Notes: generated from the letters alone by a model not told the origin. 64,000 nt of DNA from Riptortus pedestris (GCA_019009955.1 CM032230.1:109961001-110025000), one strand, 5' to 3'; positions 43,721 to 55,420 are shown, counted from the stretch's first letter. Numbers and translations are program-made.

Positions 43721-45354
43721 AGATATACAAGAATAATTCACATACTAAAAGTATATGATGTCCATTTATAATTTTGGATAATTGGATGGATATATATAAA
43801 TATAATACTAAACCCCACCTAATAACTCAGTAAACCCCTAAATGTCTATACAACAGTTAATATCCCTTTAATATATTTCAAATTTTACACTCACTTTTTT
43901 TTTTTATTAAATCGAAAACAAAACACCAGAATTCTAATTTTAAGCCATCAAATCAAGATACAAAATGACTAGACATGTATGGTTACAGATGAACATGAGC
44001 TCAAGAGATGACAAGCAAGATAATGTATTTAAAATGTAATAGTTTCTATTTTAGTGAATTTACCGTTAGAGAATATCTTATTACAATATGTTTCTTGGAA
44101 AGACATAAATGCATTTGTGTATGTGTGTGTGTTTGTGTGCGTGCGCGTGCTTACATGTGTGTGCATGAATGTATATATATATATTACTCTTTTGAATACC
44201 AGAAAAGTATAGACTATTAAGCCCCAAATATATACTTCATGCACAGTTTGATCACTTGACACTGAACTAATCTACCACTGAACTATCTTGTTGATACTGA
44301 ACTAATCTAATAAAGGTTTAGTTCAATTACTCACAAATATAGAATAAATGTCAGTCATTTTAGCTGATTATTCAGGGTGTTTGAATACTAGAGATATTTT
44401 AGAAATCTTGAGTATTTTGATATTTATTTACATTTCTGTGTTATTAATCCTCTTGAACTAATTTTATAATGATGTTCCATTATTTAAAAGAATATTAAAA
44501 TAATAAAAAATAAAATACTTTTAAAATAAATTGATAAAATATTTTTATCAAATAACAAAATATATATTAATTATGGTATTGAATAAGTCTGGAAAAAACA
44601 AAAGTTTAAAAGAAGAACCGTGATGGCAAGTTCCCTAACCCAAAATAAATATTGCCATATAAGTTGGGGGTGTCTGCAAGAATATTATCATGTATAGACA
44701 CAAGAAAAATTTTAAAAAGAAAAAGTGAAAAATAATGCTATTAAACATTAGAGCAGAATTCCATCCTTTGAAAGCATAAGAATAAAGAAATATGGGTACA
44801 TGAAAAAAGCGGGGTCTTAAACTTTCAAAAATTTTAGCCACATTAAAAACTAGATTCAAATTATTGATATCATAATTGAATTATGGGACACCTCCCCAAA
44901 AATCACTTTGGCCAATTAATCCACTGTTTTGTCATTAGTGAAATAATAGAAACAAAAAAATTAAAATCTGCTTTAAAATACATTAATCTCAAAATAAAGA
45001 TGTAAATGGATAAAAATAAGAAATAAATAACCCAAAGACTCAGTTTAAGACTTGTCAATGAATAAGTCTACTATCGTTTGACAACAATACAAATTATACC
45101 TCAGTAATAAGGGAATTAAAAACATAGATGTATCATATAAAAAGCCAAGCCAATTGTAGCACAGACAGTAGCAAAAAATTAGAACCAAATAGGATAATAA
45201 TAATATTTCAACTACTTCAAAGTAGCTGTCATAAACACAAGTATATAAAGAGGTAAAACTGAAGCATAAGCAAATTATATATTCAATTTTTTCTAATATT
45301 ATGGTACCTATAGAATAAAAAATGCTGCAATACTAGGTACCTTAGCTAGTTTGT
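43721..45354. other. AT-rich stretch, nothing recognised
   Basis: A GT-rich patch at 44115-44165 (tgtgtatgtgtgtgtgtttg) accounts for two short open frames on opposite strands. No credible exon was found. Confidence 0.45.
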
Positions 45355-45740
45355 ATGGATATATATGTGGATGGGTATGTAAATACATGTAATGTAGTAT
45401 TTACAGGCTACATAATTGATCTCATGAACTGGTTTTCACGAGACCGAACAAGGGAACAAGGGAATAAGACGGTCACGAGGACTTACAGTGGTTTCCCATT
45501 GCCTTCTCCGTCAGATCATACAGCAATGAAGGCGTCATGAGGAAAACTCTATTCACAACAGTAAAGGCATGAGTAGAGAAAATTGTATTCAAGGCCAGAG
45601 TTGTTAGATAGCCGGCCGGTGGCCTGCATAAGCTGACTAATGATAGACTCCTAGCCAGTATGAGTATCCAGACGACAAGTTTAATCCACCCTCCAGGCTG
45701 GAAGCTTGGCCCCACTAACATAATGTAAGTGTCAATTTAG
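45355..45740. repeat. Moderate-GC block followed by (TA)n, unclassified
   Basis: A block of normal GC content in AT-rich surroundings contains ttcacgagaccgaacaaggg, gtggtttcccattgccttct and tagccggccggtggcctgc. It starts just after cttagctagttt, which resembles a Rep-B end, and is followed by a (TA)n tract at 45775-45827. One minus-strand frame of 82 codons is open but not recognisable. A SINE or other mobile element is likely, but no second copy is in the window. Confidence 0.35.
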
Positions 45741-45765
45741 ATAGTGAGGGGAGGATGTATGTATG

Positions 45766-45827
<62 letters not shown>

Positions 45828-45828
<1 letters not shown>

Positions 45829-46796
45829 TTTATATATATAAAGTCTGTTTCCTAATGTTCAAACTTCTTTGAAAGTTTAAAAAAAAAAAAAAATTACAAA
45901 AAAAAGTAAATAGTGTAAGGGGACATATATCCAGTTATTTTGCAAACTTTAACATTATTCCTAAATGCAAGGGATGTACCTCCTAACTATATTTTACAAA
46001 GAGGGATGCACCCCTCAACTAAATTTGACAAAGAAACTCGATTTTCTTAGAAAAATAATTAAAAATAGTTGACAAGGAAAGTAAGGAAATTATTATAAAG
46101 AAAATACGAAAATATGCAATTTTAACAAGGGTTTTCTACAAAATGGTTGAGTTACTAAATAAATGTATCAAAAAAACAATTTACCTAATGAAGGGATAAC
46201 TCCAAATTTCATCGTATAAAAGTTGAATCATCGAAATATATTTTGGTGTTCGTTGTCATTTAACGACAAGGCATATTCTTGAGCAAAGTAATAGTCATAG
46301 TTTTATTTTGAGTTAATGGCTCCTCACAACTCCAGGACAACAAATAGCTTAAGAGTTAGTCCTACGGGAGATAGAAATTCTGACATAACCATCGATCGAT
46401 TGTAAACAAGGGCTCTGAATGTGATAGAGTAAGGGTGAGAGAGGGAGCGAGAGGGGGTTGCGAGGGAGGAGGGGTGAGAGGGGTAGGGGGTGGGGTCCAC
46501 CGCCAAGCTAGATTCCCAGGGGTGGCTAGTAACCTCTCCCCTTGACAGATAGAGCCATCGTCTACTTCAACCCCCTTAAATACAAACCCAATTGGAAATT
46601 ATAGAAGCATAAAAAAAAAAATAATAATAAACTGCAAAAACTATATAAATAATATTAAATGTATTAATAAGCACTTTGGCTCATAACAGTATGAAAACTA
46701 AACGTAAGCTAATTATACAAAGGTGAGGGGGCGAATATGCAGAATGCAAATTAAAAAATATTAGATATATTTTAGCAGTTTTATATGGAAAAAGTT
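45828..46796. other. Non-coding stretch with a G-rich patch
   Basis: The + strand at 46435-46500 is a purine-rich tract (gagagggagcgagagggggt and similar). The 60-codon minus-strand frame over it is a proline/serine-rich reflection of that composition, not a gene. Confidence 0.45.
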
Positions 46797-47374
46797 AGTC
46801 GTGCAGGGGCTGCGTAAACTAAGCAGATTCTCCAGGCGCTCGTAAAACACATCCCCATATATTCTTCATGTCTAAGTCCAAATTCGATGATTAGAAGTGG
46901 AGGCTTATTGGTTGGCAAATAATATTAATTTTTGAGCAAATACATAAAACAACAATTTCAGAGAACTAATATTTTAACGAGACCAACATTTTTCGATCTG
47001 TCCCATAGTAACGGGGATATTTTGAGTTTTCGAACCCCCGCCCCCTCGCCCAACTCCCGCCCTACTCTAAGTCCTATTTTAAACATTAATTAATTTGATA
47101 TATAGTGTTGAATGAAAAAGTAAAATATGGAGTATTGTATAGATAAAATAAACGTCCAATTTCAGCCGTTAATGAACTTGATTTTATATTTTCTTGTAAC
47201 AGCTGCTACAAGTTTAACATAAAACATTTAAATATTGAGTTTGGTGACAATCAAACAAAAATTGCGACCCCTATAGCGCTATCAGGCAAATATATATATA
47301 ATTTTGAACAGATCTCATTTTCTTCATCTCCTGGGTAGGATCAATGGACATATTACGAATTTTTTTCGAATTAG
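46797..47374 (+). mobile_element. Rep-A element, 3' end lost
   Basis: The 5' end is gtcgtgcaggggctgcgtaa then actaagcagattctcc. The 3' block (gaacagatctcattttcttc, ctgggtaggatcaatgg) stops short of the hairpin. It passes directly into a Ty3/gypsy reverse transcriptase fragment. Confidence 0.65.
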
Positions 47375-47391
47375 CTAGGAAAGATTCGATT

Positions 47392-47515
47392 AGCTCATAT
47401 TATTGGTGCCAGATACTTTTCGAAATTGGACACAAATAGTGGTTTCAGGCAGGTACGATTAGATGAAAGAACGGCTAAACGTACAACCTTTGTTACGCCT
47501 TTTGGACGAAATATC
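47392..47515 (+). pseudogene. Ty3/gypsy reverse transcriptase fragment
   Basis: The frame reads ARYFSKLDTNSGFRQVRLDE then RTAKRTTFVTPFGR, the conserved catalytic-site strand of gypsy-type RTs (YFSKLD, where D is catalytic, then GF.Q, and FxTPFGR). Only about 40 residues remain. Confidence 0.8.
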
Positions 47516-47559
47516 GTATATATCCAAAATATAATATATATCCAATATTTTTAAGTGCT

Positions 47560-47780
47560 TTCCCTTGGCTTTTCTTCAGATCCTGAAGAAAGAATTCTTC
47601 GGGTCTTGGCGGATACGGAGGGAGTTGAGAATGGGGGAATTGTGCAGATTCTTCTGGTTTTGGTTTAGGGGCAAGTAATTTGCGTAGAAGTATTGATATG
47701 CTCAACAATTCTTTCCAATATCGACTATCAGGTACCTCACCTAGATAAATTAATTCAAATCTATGTTAATATTTTACCAT
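47560..47780 (+). repeat. Repeat block shared with 51380-51500
   Basis: The stretch ttgcgtagaagtattgatat, gctcaacaattct and ctatcaggtacctca recurs with few changes at 51404-51475. Both read LRR(S/N)IDMLNNSF..LSGTS on the + strand. The element it comes from is unknown. Confidence 0.45.
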
Positions 47781-48459
47781 TAATAATTCAAATTGTGTTA
47801 TTTATTTAACGCCAGTAACAGATTGCACCAGGTAAATATACTGCCCCCTTCTCTTCTCCCAAAGATTAATTCACGAGAAACGCCAGTTTGCCCTTAAGTG
47901 TATTTAATACTTTATTTAATTAAAACTTGAAAATGATTTGAACAAACAGTTTTAGTATTGTGGAGAAAATGTAATCAGATTTATTAATATAATTTAATGT
48001 ATTACAGGATTGATATCGTAATTGATGAATAGCAGGTTGGCACCACTGAACCAAGGGAGGTGTGGCTACTTCCTTTGTCCTATCAGTTCTGCCACTTTCC
48101 TGCCGACTTTATTTTGATTTATGTTTACATATTACTTAATGCTTGTACTTTTAGCAATATAGTGTTATTCTCAGGAATGAGAATTTGTTTAATTATTATA
48201 AATTAATTATTTAAAAGGATGAACGCTGGGGGGGGGGGGGTGCACCCAGTTATTTCTGGTATTTATTAACTCTTTTTAAGTTAATATATGATATACTTTA
48301 CTGAACACACTATGTACTATGAACGAATAAACAGTTTATAATCGAAACTTACAAAATAGTATTTTTAATAGCGGTTATGACGTATCTAAAACAGCTATCG
48401 CCGTTTGCCTTCGTACCGCATCAAGGGAAGGGTGTAAGTGCGTGCGTGTGTCTGCTAAT

Positions 48460-48780
48460 CCTCTAGCAATTCCTGTCAGATCCATTAATTTTTGTCTGAT
48501 CGTTACCAAACTCGATATTAAAATTTTTTGTATGTAAAAATGAAGATCAAGTTAGTTAACGGGTAAAATCGGGCCAGAGGGATGGGGGTTTAGAGGGGGA
48601 GAATTTCAAAATATATCCGTTATTATGTGTCGGTTCGAAAAACTGTATACGATTAATCTTATAGGAAATGTAATGTTATATAAATGTTGTTCTATGCATA
48701 TTTTCTGTATCATGACTATTAACCGAGATACTTGGATTTTTTAGTTTTCGGCATTCAGTAAACCCCCCACTCCTACCCAT
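48460..48780 (-). repeat. Rep-A internal fragment
   Basis: Minus-strand matches to the Rep-A body: the accgagatatt...tattcaagata region, the cggagata...ttcgaaa region, and the tttggtaacgatcaaacaaa end. Both termini are missing. Confidence 0.6.
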
Positions 48781-49222
48781 GTCGTTTGACTCCATTCCGC
48801 TCCATTTCGTTAACACGTTTTTTAACTTCGTTCCGCTTTGATTGGGGCACACTCCTGGATGCTTGTTTTATAAGCCTTGTTCACCGGGATTTATTTCGTG
48901 TTTCACAACTGCTGTTCTACCTTGGCTTATATTGTTTAATGCGAAAACGGAGGTCTTCGCTCTTAGCAGCTGGTTCGCTTTGTTTCTCCCAGGCGATGTC
49001 AGTCCTTCCAACCATTTCCCCACCTGTTCTGCTAGTAAGTCGCGTTCCTAGGCTGTCATCTTGGGGCATACTGAATTCGTGGCACTGTTAATTATTGTTT
49101 TTGCTGGCTCACATTGACCGATTTCAAAATTTTTGCTAATGATCTTTTCACTGCCGGATAGATTAAGCACTCACAAAGGAACGCGTTCATCGACAATCAA
49201 ATCTCACAACGCGCTTTGAACG
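48781..49222. other. Moderate-GC block ending in an LTR-1 edge
   Basis: 48781-49190 has near-balanced base composition and an open frame of about 100 codons without recognisable motifs. It ends at aatcaaatctcacaacgcgc (49196), the inner edge of the LTR-1 family seen at 53876 and 60693. It may be a piece of the internal region of that retrotransposon. Confidence 0.35.
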
Positions 49223-49229
49223 TAAAAAA

Positions 49230-49918
49230 AGTCCGCCACGCAGGGGCTGCGTAAACTAAGCAGATTTCCCATGTGAAGTTTAGCAATAGAGAAATCTGCA
49301 TACTGGCAACACAACACCACAATGAGTAAATGCAAACGGTAATGAGAAATATTTCTGTTAATTTTAATAAATTCCCAACTGGAACGGCTTCTGAATTGTA
49401 AGAATAATTTATATTTTAATAACTAAAATTTTAATAGTTCAAGAACTAAAGAAGGGGGGGGGGCGGACGTCCAGAACGTATTTGCATACATCTCAAAAAG
49501 TAACGAAGGTAAGGTAAGGTTAGAAACGACAGGCAAGGTTAGAAGAGGCTACCACTAGACCCGAACAGTTACGAAAGCGGCCGAACTATTCCAAACGATA
49601 CCCGACCACGTGTCCCACAGACTTCATAAAAATGCAAATATCTCGGTTAATATTCAAGATAGAGAAAACATATATATAACAATATTTATAGTAAATTTAA
49701 TTTGCAATAAGATTGGTTCTATACAATTTTTCGATCCGATGCATAATAACGGAGATATGTAGAAAATCCCCCCTCCCTCTGGTCCGATTTCAGCCATTAA
49801 CGAACTTGATCTGTCTTTTTACATAAAACGGTTAAATATCCAGTTTCGTAACGATCAAACAAAAATTGCGACCGCTAGAGCGTTAACAGACAAATATATA
49901 TATATATATATATATATA
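49230..49918 (+). mobile_element. Rep-A element, 5' part up to its (TA)n tract
   Basis: It starts gtccgccacgcaggggctgc and follows the usual body to gcgaccgctagagcgttaac and (TA)n at 49894-49918. The expected 3' block is absent; Rep-B sequence begins at the microsatellite. Confidence 0.65.
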
Positions 49919-51743
49919 ATTGTAACCTCTGTCTGTACATTGATTTTTTTCGCGAAATTTCACGATAACTTTTCGTTTCACATGTCATAGACACCATAAC
50001 TGCATTTTGTTTCTTTCGTGTGTGTTTGTTTGTTTGTTTGTTTGTTTGTTTTCACGCATAAACGGCTGAACCGAATTTTATGAAACTTTGTATGTATATT
50101 ACTACTAACCCAACTTAGACTTTAGGCTATTTTAGGTTCGAACATATATATATATATATATAATTGTAACCTCTGTCTGTACATTGATTTTTTTCGCGAA
50201 ATTTCACGATAACTTTTCGTTTCACATGTCATAGACACCATAACTGCATTTTGTTTCTTTGATGTCTGTTTGTTTGTTTGTTACCTTTTCACGCATAAAC
50301 GGCTGAACCGAATTTTATGAAACTTGGTATGTATATTACTACTAACCCAACTTAAACTTTAGGCTATAGTAACATCCTCTGAGACGAAAAGGAGTGGGGG
50401 TTATAAGGGAAGCCAGAAATTAAAAATAACTATATTTCGTTTCCTATTGGTTTTTCGGCAAATTTGAACATAACAAAAGTTGTTTATTTTGTTATTTAGA
50501 GTAACTTTTGTTACGAGGGGTGTACAGAAAGTTCTAAGCCTGATATATATATATATATATATACAAATATATTTTCAACTTACATATTTTTATTTTTCAA
50601 TATAGTCCCCCTCAACAGCAACGCACTTATTCCACCCTTTTCCAACATCTGTAACCCGGTCAAAAAAAAATTGTTGTCAAAACCTTCCAAAACAACCTTG
50701 ACAGCTAAGATCACCTGTGAAAATATATTTGTATATATATATCAGGCTTAGAACTTTCTGTACACCCCTCGTATATACACTTTTTTCGTATACCGAGTTA
50801 TAAACGAGATATACGCTAAAACCTATAGCGGAAGTGAACAATTTTATTTGGGACAAAAGACCCAACCGAAATAAATAAAACTCGGTACGTGTATTAGGAC
50901 TAACGCCTTCATTATAACAAGCCATACCAACAACTCTAGGGACGGGCAGGAGTGGGGGTTGTAAGGGAGGTCTGAAATAAAAAATAGCGGTATTTCGTTT
51001 TCTATTGGGTTTTCTGCAAATATGCACATGACAAAAGTTGTTTATTTTGTTATTTAAAGTAACTTTTGTTATATTCATTTTTGTCCTATAACAAAGTATA
51101 AACGAGATATACACTAAAAACTAGAGCAGGTGCCATCAATTTTGTTGGGCACTAACGATTGAACAGAACCAAACTCAGTATGTCAATTAGCATTAATTCT
51201 TCCATGATTATAAGCTATATTAAAATGTTTAGGTTAGAACGGGAGTGGGGGTTATAAGGGAGACCTGAAATAAAAATTCGCGATATTTCATTATCTATTT
51301 GTTTTTCGACAAACATGCACATAACAAAAGTCGTTTACTTTGTTATTTAGATTAACTTTTTTATTTTTATACATTTCTTCAGGAACAATGTGTGGAGAAA
51401 GTGATTTGCGTAGAAATATTGATATGCTCAACAATTCATTCCTATTTGAACTATCAGGTACCTCAGCTGGAAAAATTAATTCAAATCAATGTTAATATTT
51501 TGTCCTTATTAGCTGAAATCTATGCATAATGCACAGGAGACGGGAAATATGACAATTTGGAGGACAGTGAAGACATACATAAAAAATTAATTTTATTATT
51601 AACAAATGCCAACAACGGGTATTAACCCTAAACACTGGGACGGGTAAATGTCAAAATATTGTGCAAAGTAAAGCCTTGCCAAAAAAATACCATCACCATT
51701 CAGCCTCAAATCAATTCCCGGGCGAAGCCGGGTATCTGAGCTA

Positions 51744-51744
<1 letters not shown>
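49919..51744 (+). mobile_element. Rep-B element (Helitron-like), long copy
   Basis: It opens aattgtaacctctgtctgta then ttttcgcgaaatttcacg. A second, partial opening occurs at 50160 after a short (TA)n. Tandem units of roughly 295 bp follow, marked by ggagtgggggttataaggga at about 50392, 50950 and 51243. The 3' end is cccgggcgaagccgggtatc then tgagctagt at 51718-51744: a GC hairpin followed about 8 bases later by CTAG, the layout of a Helitron 3' terminus. No Rep/helicase coding is present. It carries a nested mariner-type MITE. Confidence 0.55.
50514..50771 (-). mobile_element. mariner-derived MITE, 258 bp
   Basis: Perfect inverted ends, cgaggggtgtacagaaagtt at 50514 and aactttctgtacacccctcg to 50771, have TA on each side. 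Each end is followed inward by (TA)n. The interior at 50605-50670, read on the minus strand, resembles the 3' coding end of mariner (TDVGKGWNKCVAVEGDY). Removing the element with one TA restores the uninterrupted Rep-B sequence seen near 62195 and 62515. Confidence 0.9.
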
Positions 51745-51781
<37 letters not shown>

Positions 51782-52394
51782 AAGTCCGTCATGCAGGGGC
51801 TGCGTAAACTAAGCAGATTTCCCACATGGTTTTACAGTAGAGAAATCTGCCCAATAACAACTGTAGTAGTAAGGGATCTCTAAACCTATTCACGAGGGAC
51901 GAACAGTTACGGAAACGACCGCCAGAGCTCTCGGCGGAGTCCCGAATATAGCCGACCACACAGAATACAAATATCTCGGTTAATATTCAAGATACCGAAT
52001 TAATGTATAGAACAATATTTATAGTAAATTTAATTTGCAATAAGATTAATTCTATACAATTTTTCGATCCGACGCATAATAACGGAGATATTAAGAATTT
52101 TCGAAATTCTCCCCCTCTAAACCCCCCCTCCCCCTTAACCGATTTCAGCCATTAACGACCTTGATCATTCTTTTGGTATAAAACGATTATGTATCAAGTT
52201 TGGTAACGATAAAACAAAAATTGCGACCGCTAGAGCGTTAACAGACAAATATATCTATATATATATATAATTTTGAACGGACCTCATTTTCGTCATCTTC
52301 TGGGTAGGATCGATGGACATTTGAGGAAATTTTTCAAAATTTGCGTCATGAGTACGACCTCAATAGCTGATTTCCCTTAAGGGAAATCTGCTAA
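51782..52394 (+). mobile_element. Rep-A element, short complete copy
   Basis: Both ends are present within 613 bp: gtccgtcatgcaggggctgc and taaactaagcagatttccc on the left, and agctgatttcccttaaggga then aatctgcta on the right. A short (TA)n lies at 52246-52269. It is the best source for defining family termini. Confidence 0.75.
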
Positions 52395-52395
52395 T

Positions 52396-52535
52396 ATATA
52401 TATAGATATATACATATAATTTTGAACGGACCTCATTTTCGTCATCTCCTGGGTAGGATCGATGGACATTTGAAGAACTTTTTCGAAAATCGCGTCATAA
52501 GTACGACCTCAATAGCTGATTTCCCTGAAGGGTTG
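52396..52535 (+). repeat. Tandem Rep-A 3' end
   Basis: Directly after the complete copy a second (TA)n and 3' block appear (gaacggacctcattttcgtc ... agctgatttccctgaagg), truncated before the final GGGAAATC arm. Tandem or partial tandem ends are typical of helentron-derived elements. Confidence 0.65.
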
Positions 52536-52545
52536 GTCCCCACTG

Positions 52546-53481
52546 TTGATTATAAATAGGGGTGTCCTCGGTCTGGAGGGGTGTCGGTATTGTGGGTCAG
52601 TATGTTGGTACGAATGAGGGGGTTGATACGCATGAGGTTTATATTGTTGGTCTCTGTGCCATATTGGGGGTTAGAAATTGTGGTGGTCATGTTTATGTGG
52701 TTTTTATGTATAGCGACTTGGGTGGAGTCTTGGTTCAAATTTGGAATGTGATGTTTTCTGTGCGGTGTCCAGTCCCGATTTTGGTAGTGTGTATTGTGTG
52801 TCCGTTCGATTACGTAGGCTGCATCGTTCTGTAGTGCTTTTCTGACTTGTTCTAACGTCTCGAGTTTTTGAAATCTAATATAGTCTACTATGTCCTGGTG
52901 AAAGTGTTTGTTAGTATATGAAATGATATTTCTCTCGACAAATTTTAGATAAATGTCAGGAGAGTCTTCGTTTAATTTTGCCCTAGCACATATAAGAGCA
53001 AACATACCCTCAATTCACTCTAAGAATAGTAGTGGATGTTCGTGTTTGTATGGGCGTGTGGAATATATCTCGTCCATTAATTGGTCACATGTCCGTGAAT
53101 CTTTGTATTGGCTCTCTAAATGTTTAATATCTGTTCAACTGTGTCAAATGTAAGTCGTTAAAAGCATCTTTTGGCTAATCCCTTTATCCTATACTGAACC
53201 ATGGAAAATATTCTTCCATGGTTGGATTTGTGGTGGGGATTTTCTTCTTTGCAAGTCCTAGCAGTTAAATCTCTTACGACTTGGCAAAAATAAATTAGTT
53301 CTTCAGGATTCCCATCATACTCGGGAATCATTTTTAAGTCAAAGTCTGAAATGATGTATGCCATTGTATCGTTAGTTTCGGTTAATTTAATGTCTAATAA
53401 TTGTTTTGCAAGTATTCCTAAGTCAATGTCACTGTCAGTTAAGGGTCTCTTAATATTTAGTCTATCGCTTAATTTACTCAT
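52546..53481 (-). pseudogene. LTR retrotransposon Gag-like region, broken
   Basis: A 107-codon frame from ATG at 53481 (MSKLSDRLNIKRPLTDSDID; later FDLKMIPEYDGNPEELIYFC) is followed by a second frame at 53005-52550 (MFALICARAKLNEDSPDIYL; EQVRKALQNDAAYVIERTHN). The EYDGNPEELIYF motif matches the start of the capsid-like region of Ty3/gypsy-type Gag. The stretch between has stops. It lies downstream of an LTR-1 copy and primer-binding site, in the right order and orientation. Confidence 0.6.
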
Positions 53482-53864
53482 AAAAATAAATCACATAAAA
53501 AATGAAAATATAATTTATGAAAAATATTTATGAAAAAAGTTATTATAATCAAGAATTTAATTTATAATAATTCAAAGATGAAGACAATTAATTATTATTA
53601 AAATGTTTAATATATATTCCATTAACAATTTTAATTTTTGTAAAGCAATGTACTTTGAGTTGTTTCTTTTAAGTACCTTTTTTAAGCTCAGAGCGAAGTA
53701 AAGACTCGATGAATTTTCTTGGTTCTGGATGGTGATTTTGAGTATTGTGATACTCCTGCGATGTCAGTTCCGGCTTCTCCTGGCTGGATCTTGAAGATAC
53801 AGATGTCTTCCTGTGTCCTTGGTGGAGGCTTAGAAGAGCTTAAATCGCAGCACCAGTCCCTCAG

Positions 53865-53876
53865 CTTCGGGCGCCA
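53865..53876 (-). promoter_or_regulatory. tRNA-Lys-type primer-binding site of an LTR retrotransposon
   Basis: On the minus strand, the sequence right after the LTR edge (gagatttgatt) is tggcgcccgaag. The first ten bases match the lysine-tRNA primer site form TGGCGCCCGAA. This fixes the element's direction and separates the LTR (53876-54065) from the leader. Confidence 0.6.
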
Positions 53877-54065
53877 ATCAAATCTCACAATGCGCTTTGA
53901 ATTAAAAAAAAAATACTTTATTCGTAATATAAAGATTACATAGATGTGTATCGTACGGAGGTTGGGTAACAATTGCTTTGGAGGAGGAAAGGAGGGGGTT
54001 TATATACAGTGATTTTCGTAAGGTGCTGACTCTGCTACTAGTCCTCGAGTCCTAGGATCTAAGTG
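53876..54065 (-). repeat. LTR-1, 190 bp long terminal repeat
   Basis: It matches, in opposite orientation, the solo copy at 60506-60694. Shared marks are cctaggatctaagtg at one edge, ggtttatatacagtgatttt, acatagatgtgtatcgtacg-type sequence and aatcaaatctcacaa at the inner edge. TTTATATA may act as a TATA box and the (A/T)-rich aatactttattcg stretch as a polyadenylation region (inferred). Confidence 0.6.
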
Positions 54066-54165
54066 ACGCAGGTTTTAAAGAGGGCTTTAGGTGTTATTAT
54101 ATCGTCTTTTAGTTCTACTACCCACAACCTGTTATCCTCACAATCTTCCTCCACACGTGCTCATA

Positions 54166-54570
54166 CTAAGGTGTCTGCCTGAGGTGGTAATTTCTGGCGT
54201 CCGACGGTAATAGCCTCCTTACTGTCGTCTTGATCTCATATCCAACATCCAAGGGTATTTCGACGTTGCGCCACATCATAATTTGCTGACCTATGTGCAG
54301 ATTAATACCATGGGGTATCATGAAGTCTGCACCGATGATAACTTCATCCACTATGTCGGCGACAACAAATACATGATCGGCGCTAGTCATTCTAATCTTG
54401 GATCTTCCATAAAAGATGGCTAAATCCCCAGTAGCAATGCGCAGCAGCGTACATTGTTTAACGGTACCACTTATCCTTCCACTGTTCTAATTATGGACTG
54501 CGAAGCTCCAGTGTCTACGGTGAGGACCTTATTCCTTCCTTTGATAAGCCCACGAGCTGTAAGGTTGCTA
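54166..54570 (-). pseudogene. Retropepsin (aspartic protease) domain of a Ty3/gypsy-like element
   Basis: On the minus strand, KVLTVDTGASQSIIRTVEG near 54530 carries the DTGAS active-site triad. After a frame change, FVVADIVDEVIIGADFMIPH near 54350 holds the flap-side I-I-G-A-D motif, followed by GINLHIGQQ. These are the two ends of one retropepsin fold. It is broken by at least one frameshift and a stop. Confidence 0.75.
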
Positions 54571-54644
54571 TTATTCTGTTGCATTATGGAAATGGAGTTT
54601 GCGGGGCAATGATTGTAGGCTTGCCCCTCAGCACTAAGCTCGTT

Positions 54645-55087
54645 CTAGTTTAACGGTGTCTTTTGAGATTTGGGGTTTTTTGCCCGGTTATTCTCCCTCG
54701 TTAGCAAAATATATCTTGACCTTTTCCTTGGTGCTTTACAGTTACGCTGAGCATTTGGCGCGAGATCGATTCCTTTGCTCCTCCAGTATTCACTTGACGT
54801 CTTCTTCTGTCTCACTCTTTTTATCGCCGCCATTTTGTGTATCAGCCTCAAGACGGCACCTTGTAGACTCGTGGACTTTAGCCGTCTCCTGGGCCAACGC
54901 GTAAAAGAAAGAACGATTTCTGCATCACGAACACCCCAAATTTAACATTTGGATCCCTTATGCCATTCACAAATGTTTCAATCTTAAACTGATCTAGGAA
55001 CGGATGATTTTTACCTGGGTAAGACAGCTGCGCCAGACGCACAATTTCCATGGCAAAATCTTGGAGTGTCTCAAACAGTTTCTGCAC
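54645..55087 (-). pseudogene. Gag-like region of the same element
   Basis: A 55087-54878 frame reads FETLQDFAMEIVRLAQLSYP ... LDQFKIETFVNGIRDPNVKF, the ETLQDFAxxVxRLAxxAYP...FVxGIRD signature of gypsy-type capsid. A further lysine/arginine-rich frame at 54851-54645 may be the nucleocapsid linker. Order and strand agree with the protease downstream. Confidence 0.7.
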
Positions 55088-55169
55088 TCTGCCTGTAATT
55101 CCATCCTGTAAAGTTCTCAGTTATGTTCAATGCCACCATTATGCCCTCATAATGACGTACAAGCCTTGT

Positions 55170-55420
55170 AGCCAAAGACTAGTTTGTTTGTTAGGGAACT
55201 GGATATTTAAATGTCTTATGTGAAACTAAAGAACAAGTTCGTTAATGGCTGTAATCAGACTAGGAGGTGAATAGAAAAATCTCGCTACTGTGAGTCGGAT
55301 CAAGAAATGTTATACAACCCATTTTCTTGGAGATTAAATTTCCTATAGATGTTGTTCTATATGCTTTTTCAATGTTGATTATGGGACGAGATATTTACAT
55401 ATTTTTGGGTTCCACCCTTG
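55170..55420 (-). repeat. Rep-A internal fragment, decayed
   Basis: Recognisable minus-strand pieces are gttcgttaatggctgtaatc, gatgttgttctata and gggacgagatatttac read on the + strand, matching the reverse of the Rep-A body. Termini are absent. Confidence 0.45.

Noticed and set aside
44008..44262. Overlapping frames on both strands with Cys-Val or Thr-His repeats
   Set aside because: They are produced by the GT/CA microsatellite at 44115-44165.
46324..46506. Pro/Ser-rich 60-codon minus-strand frame
   Set aside because: Reflects a purine-rich tract; no splice context or similarity.
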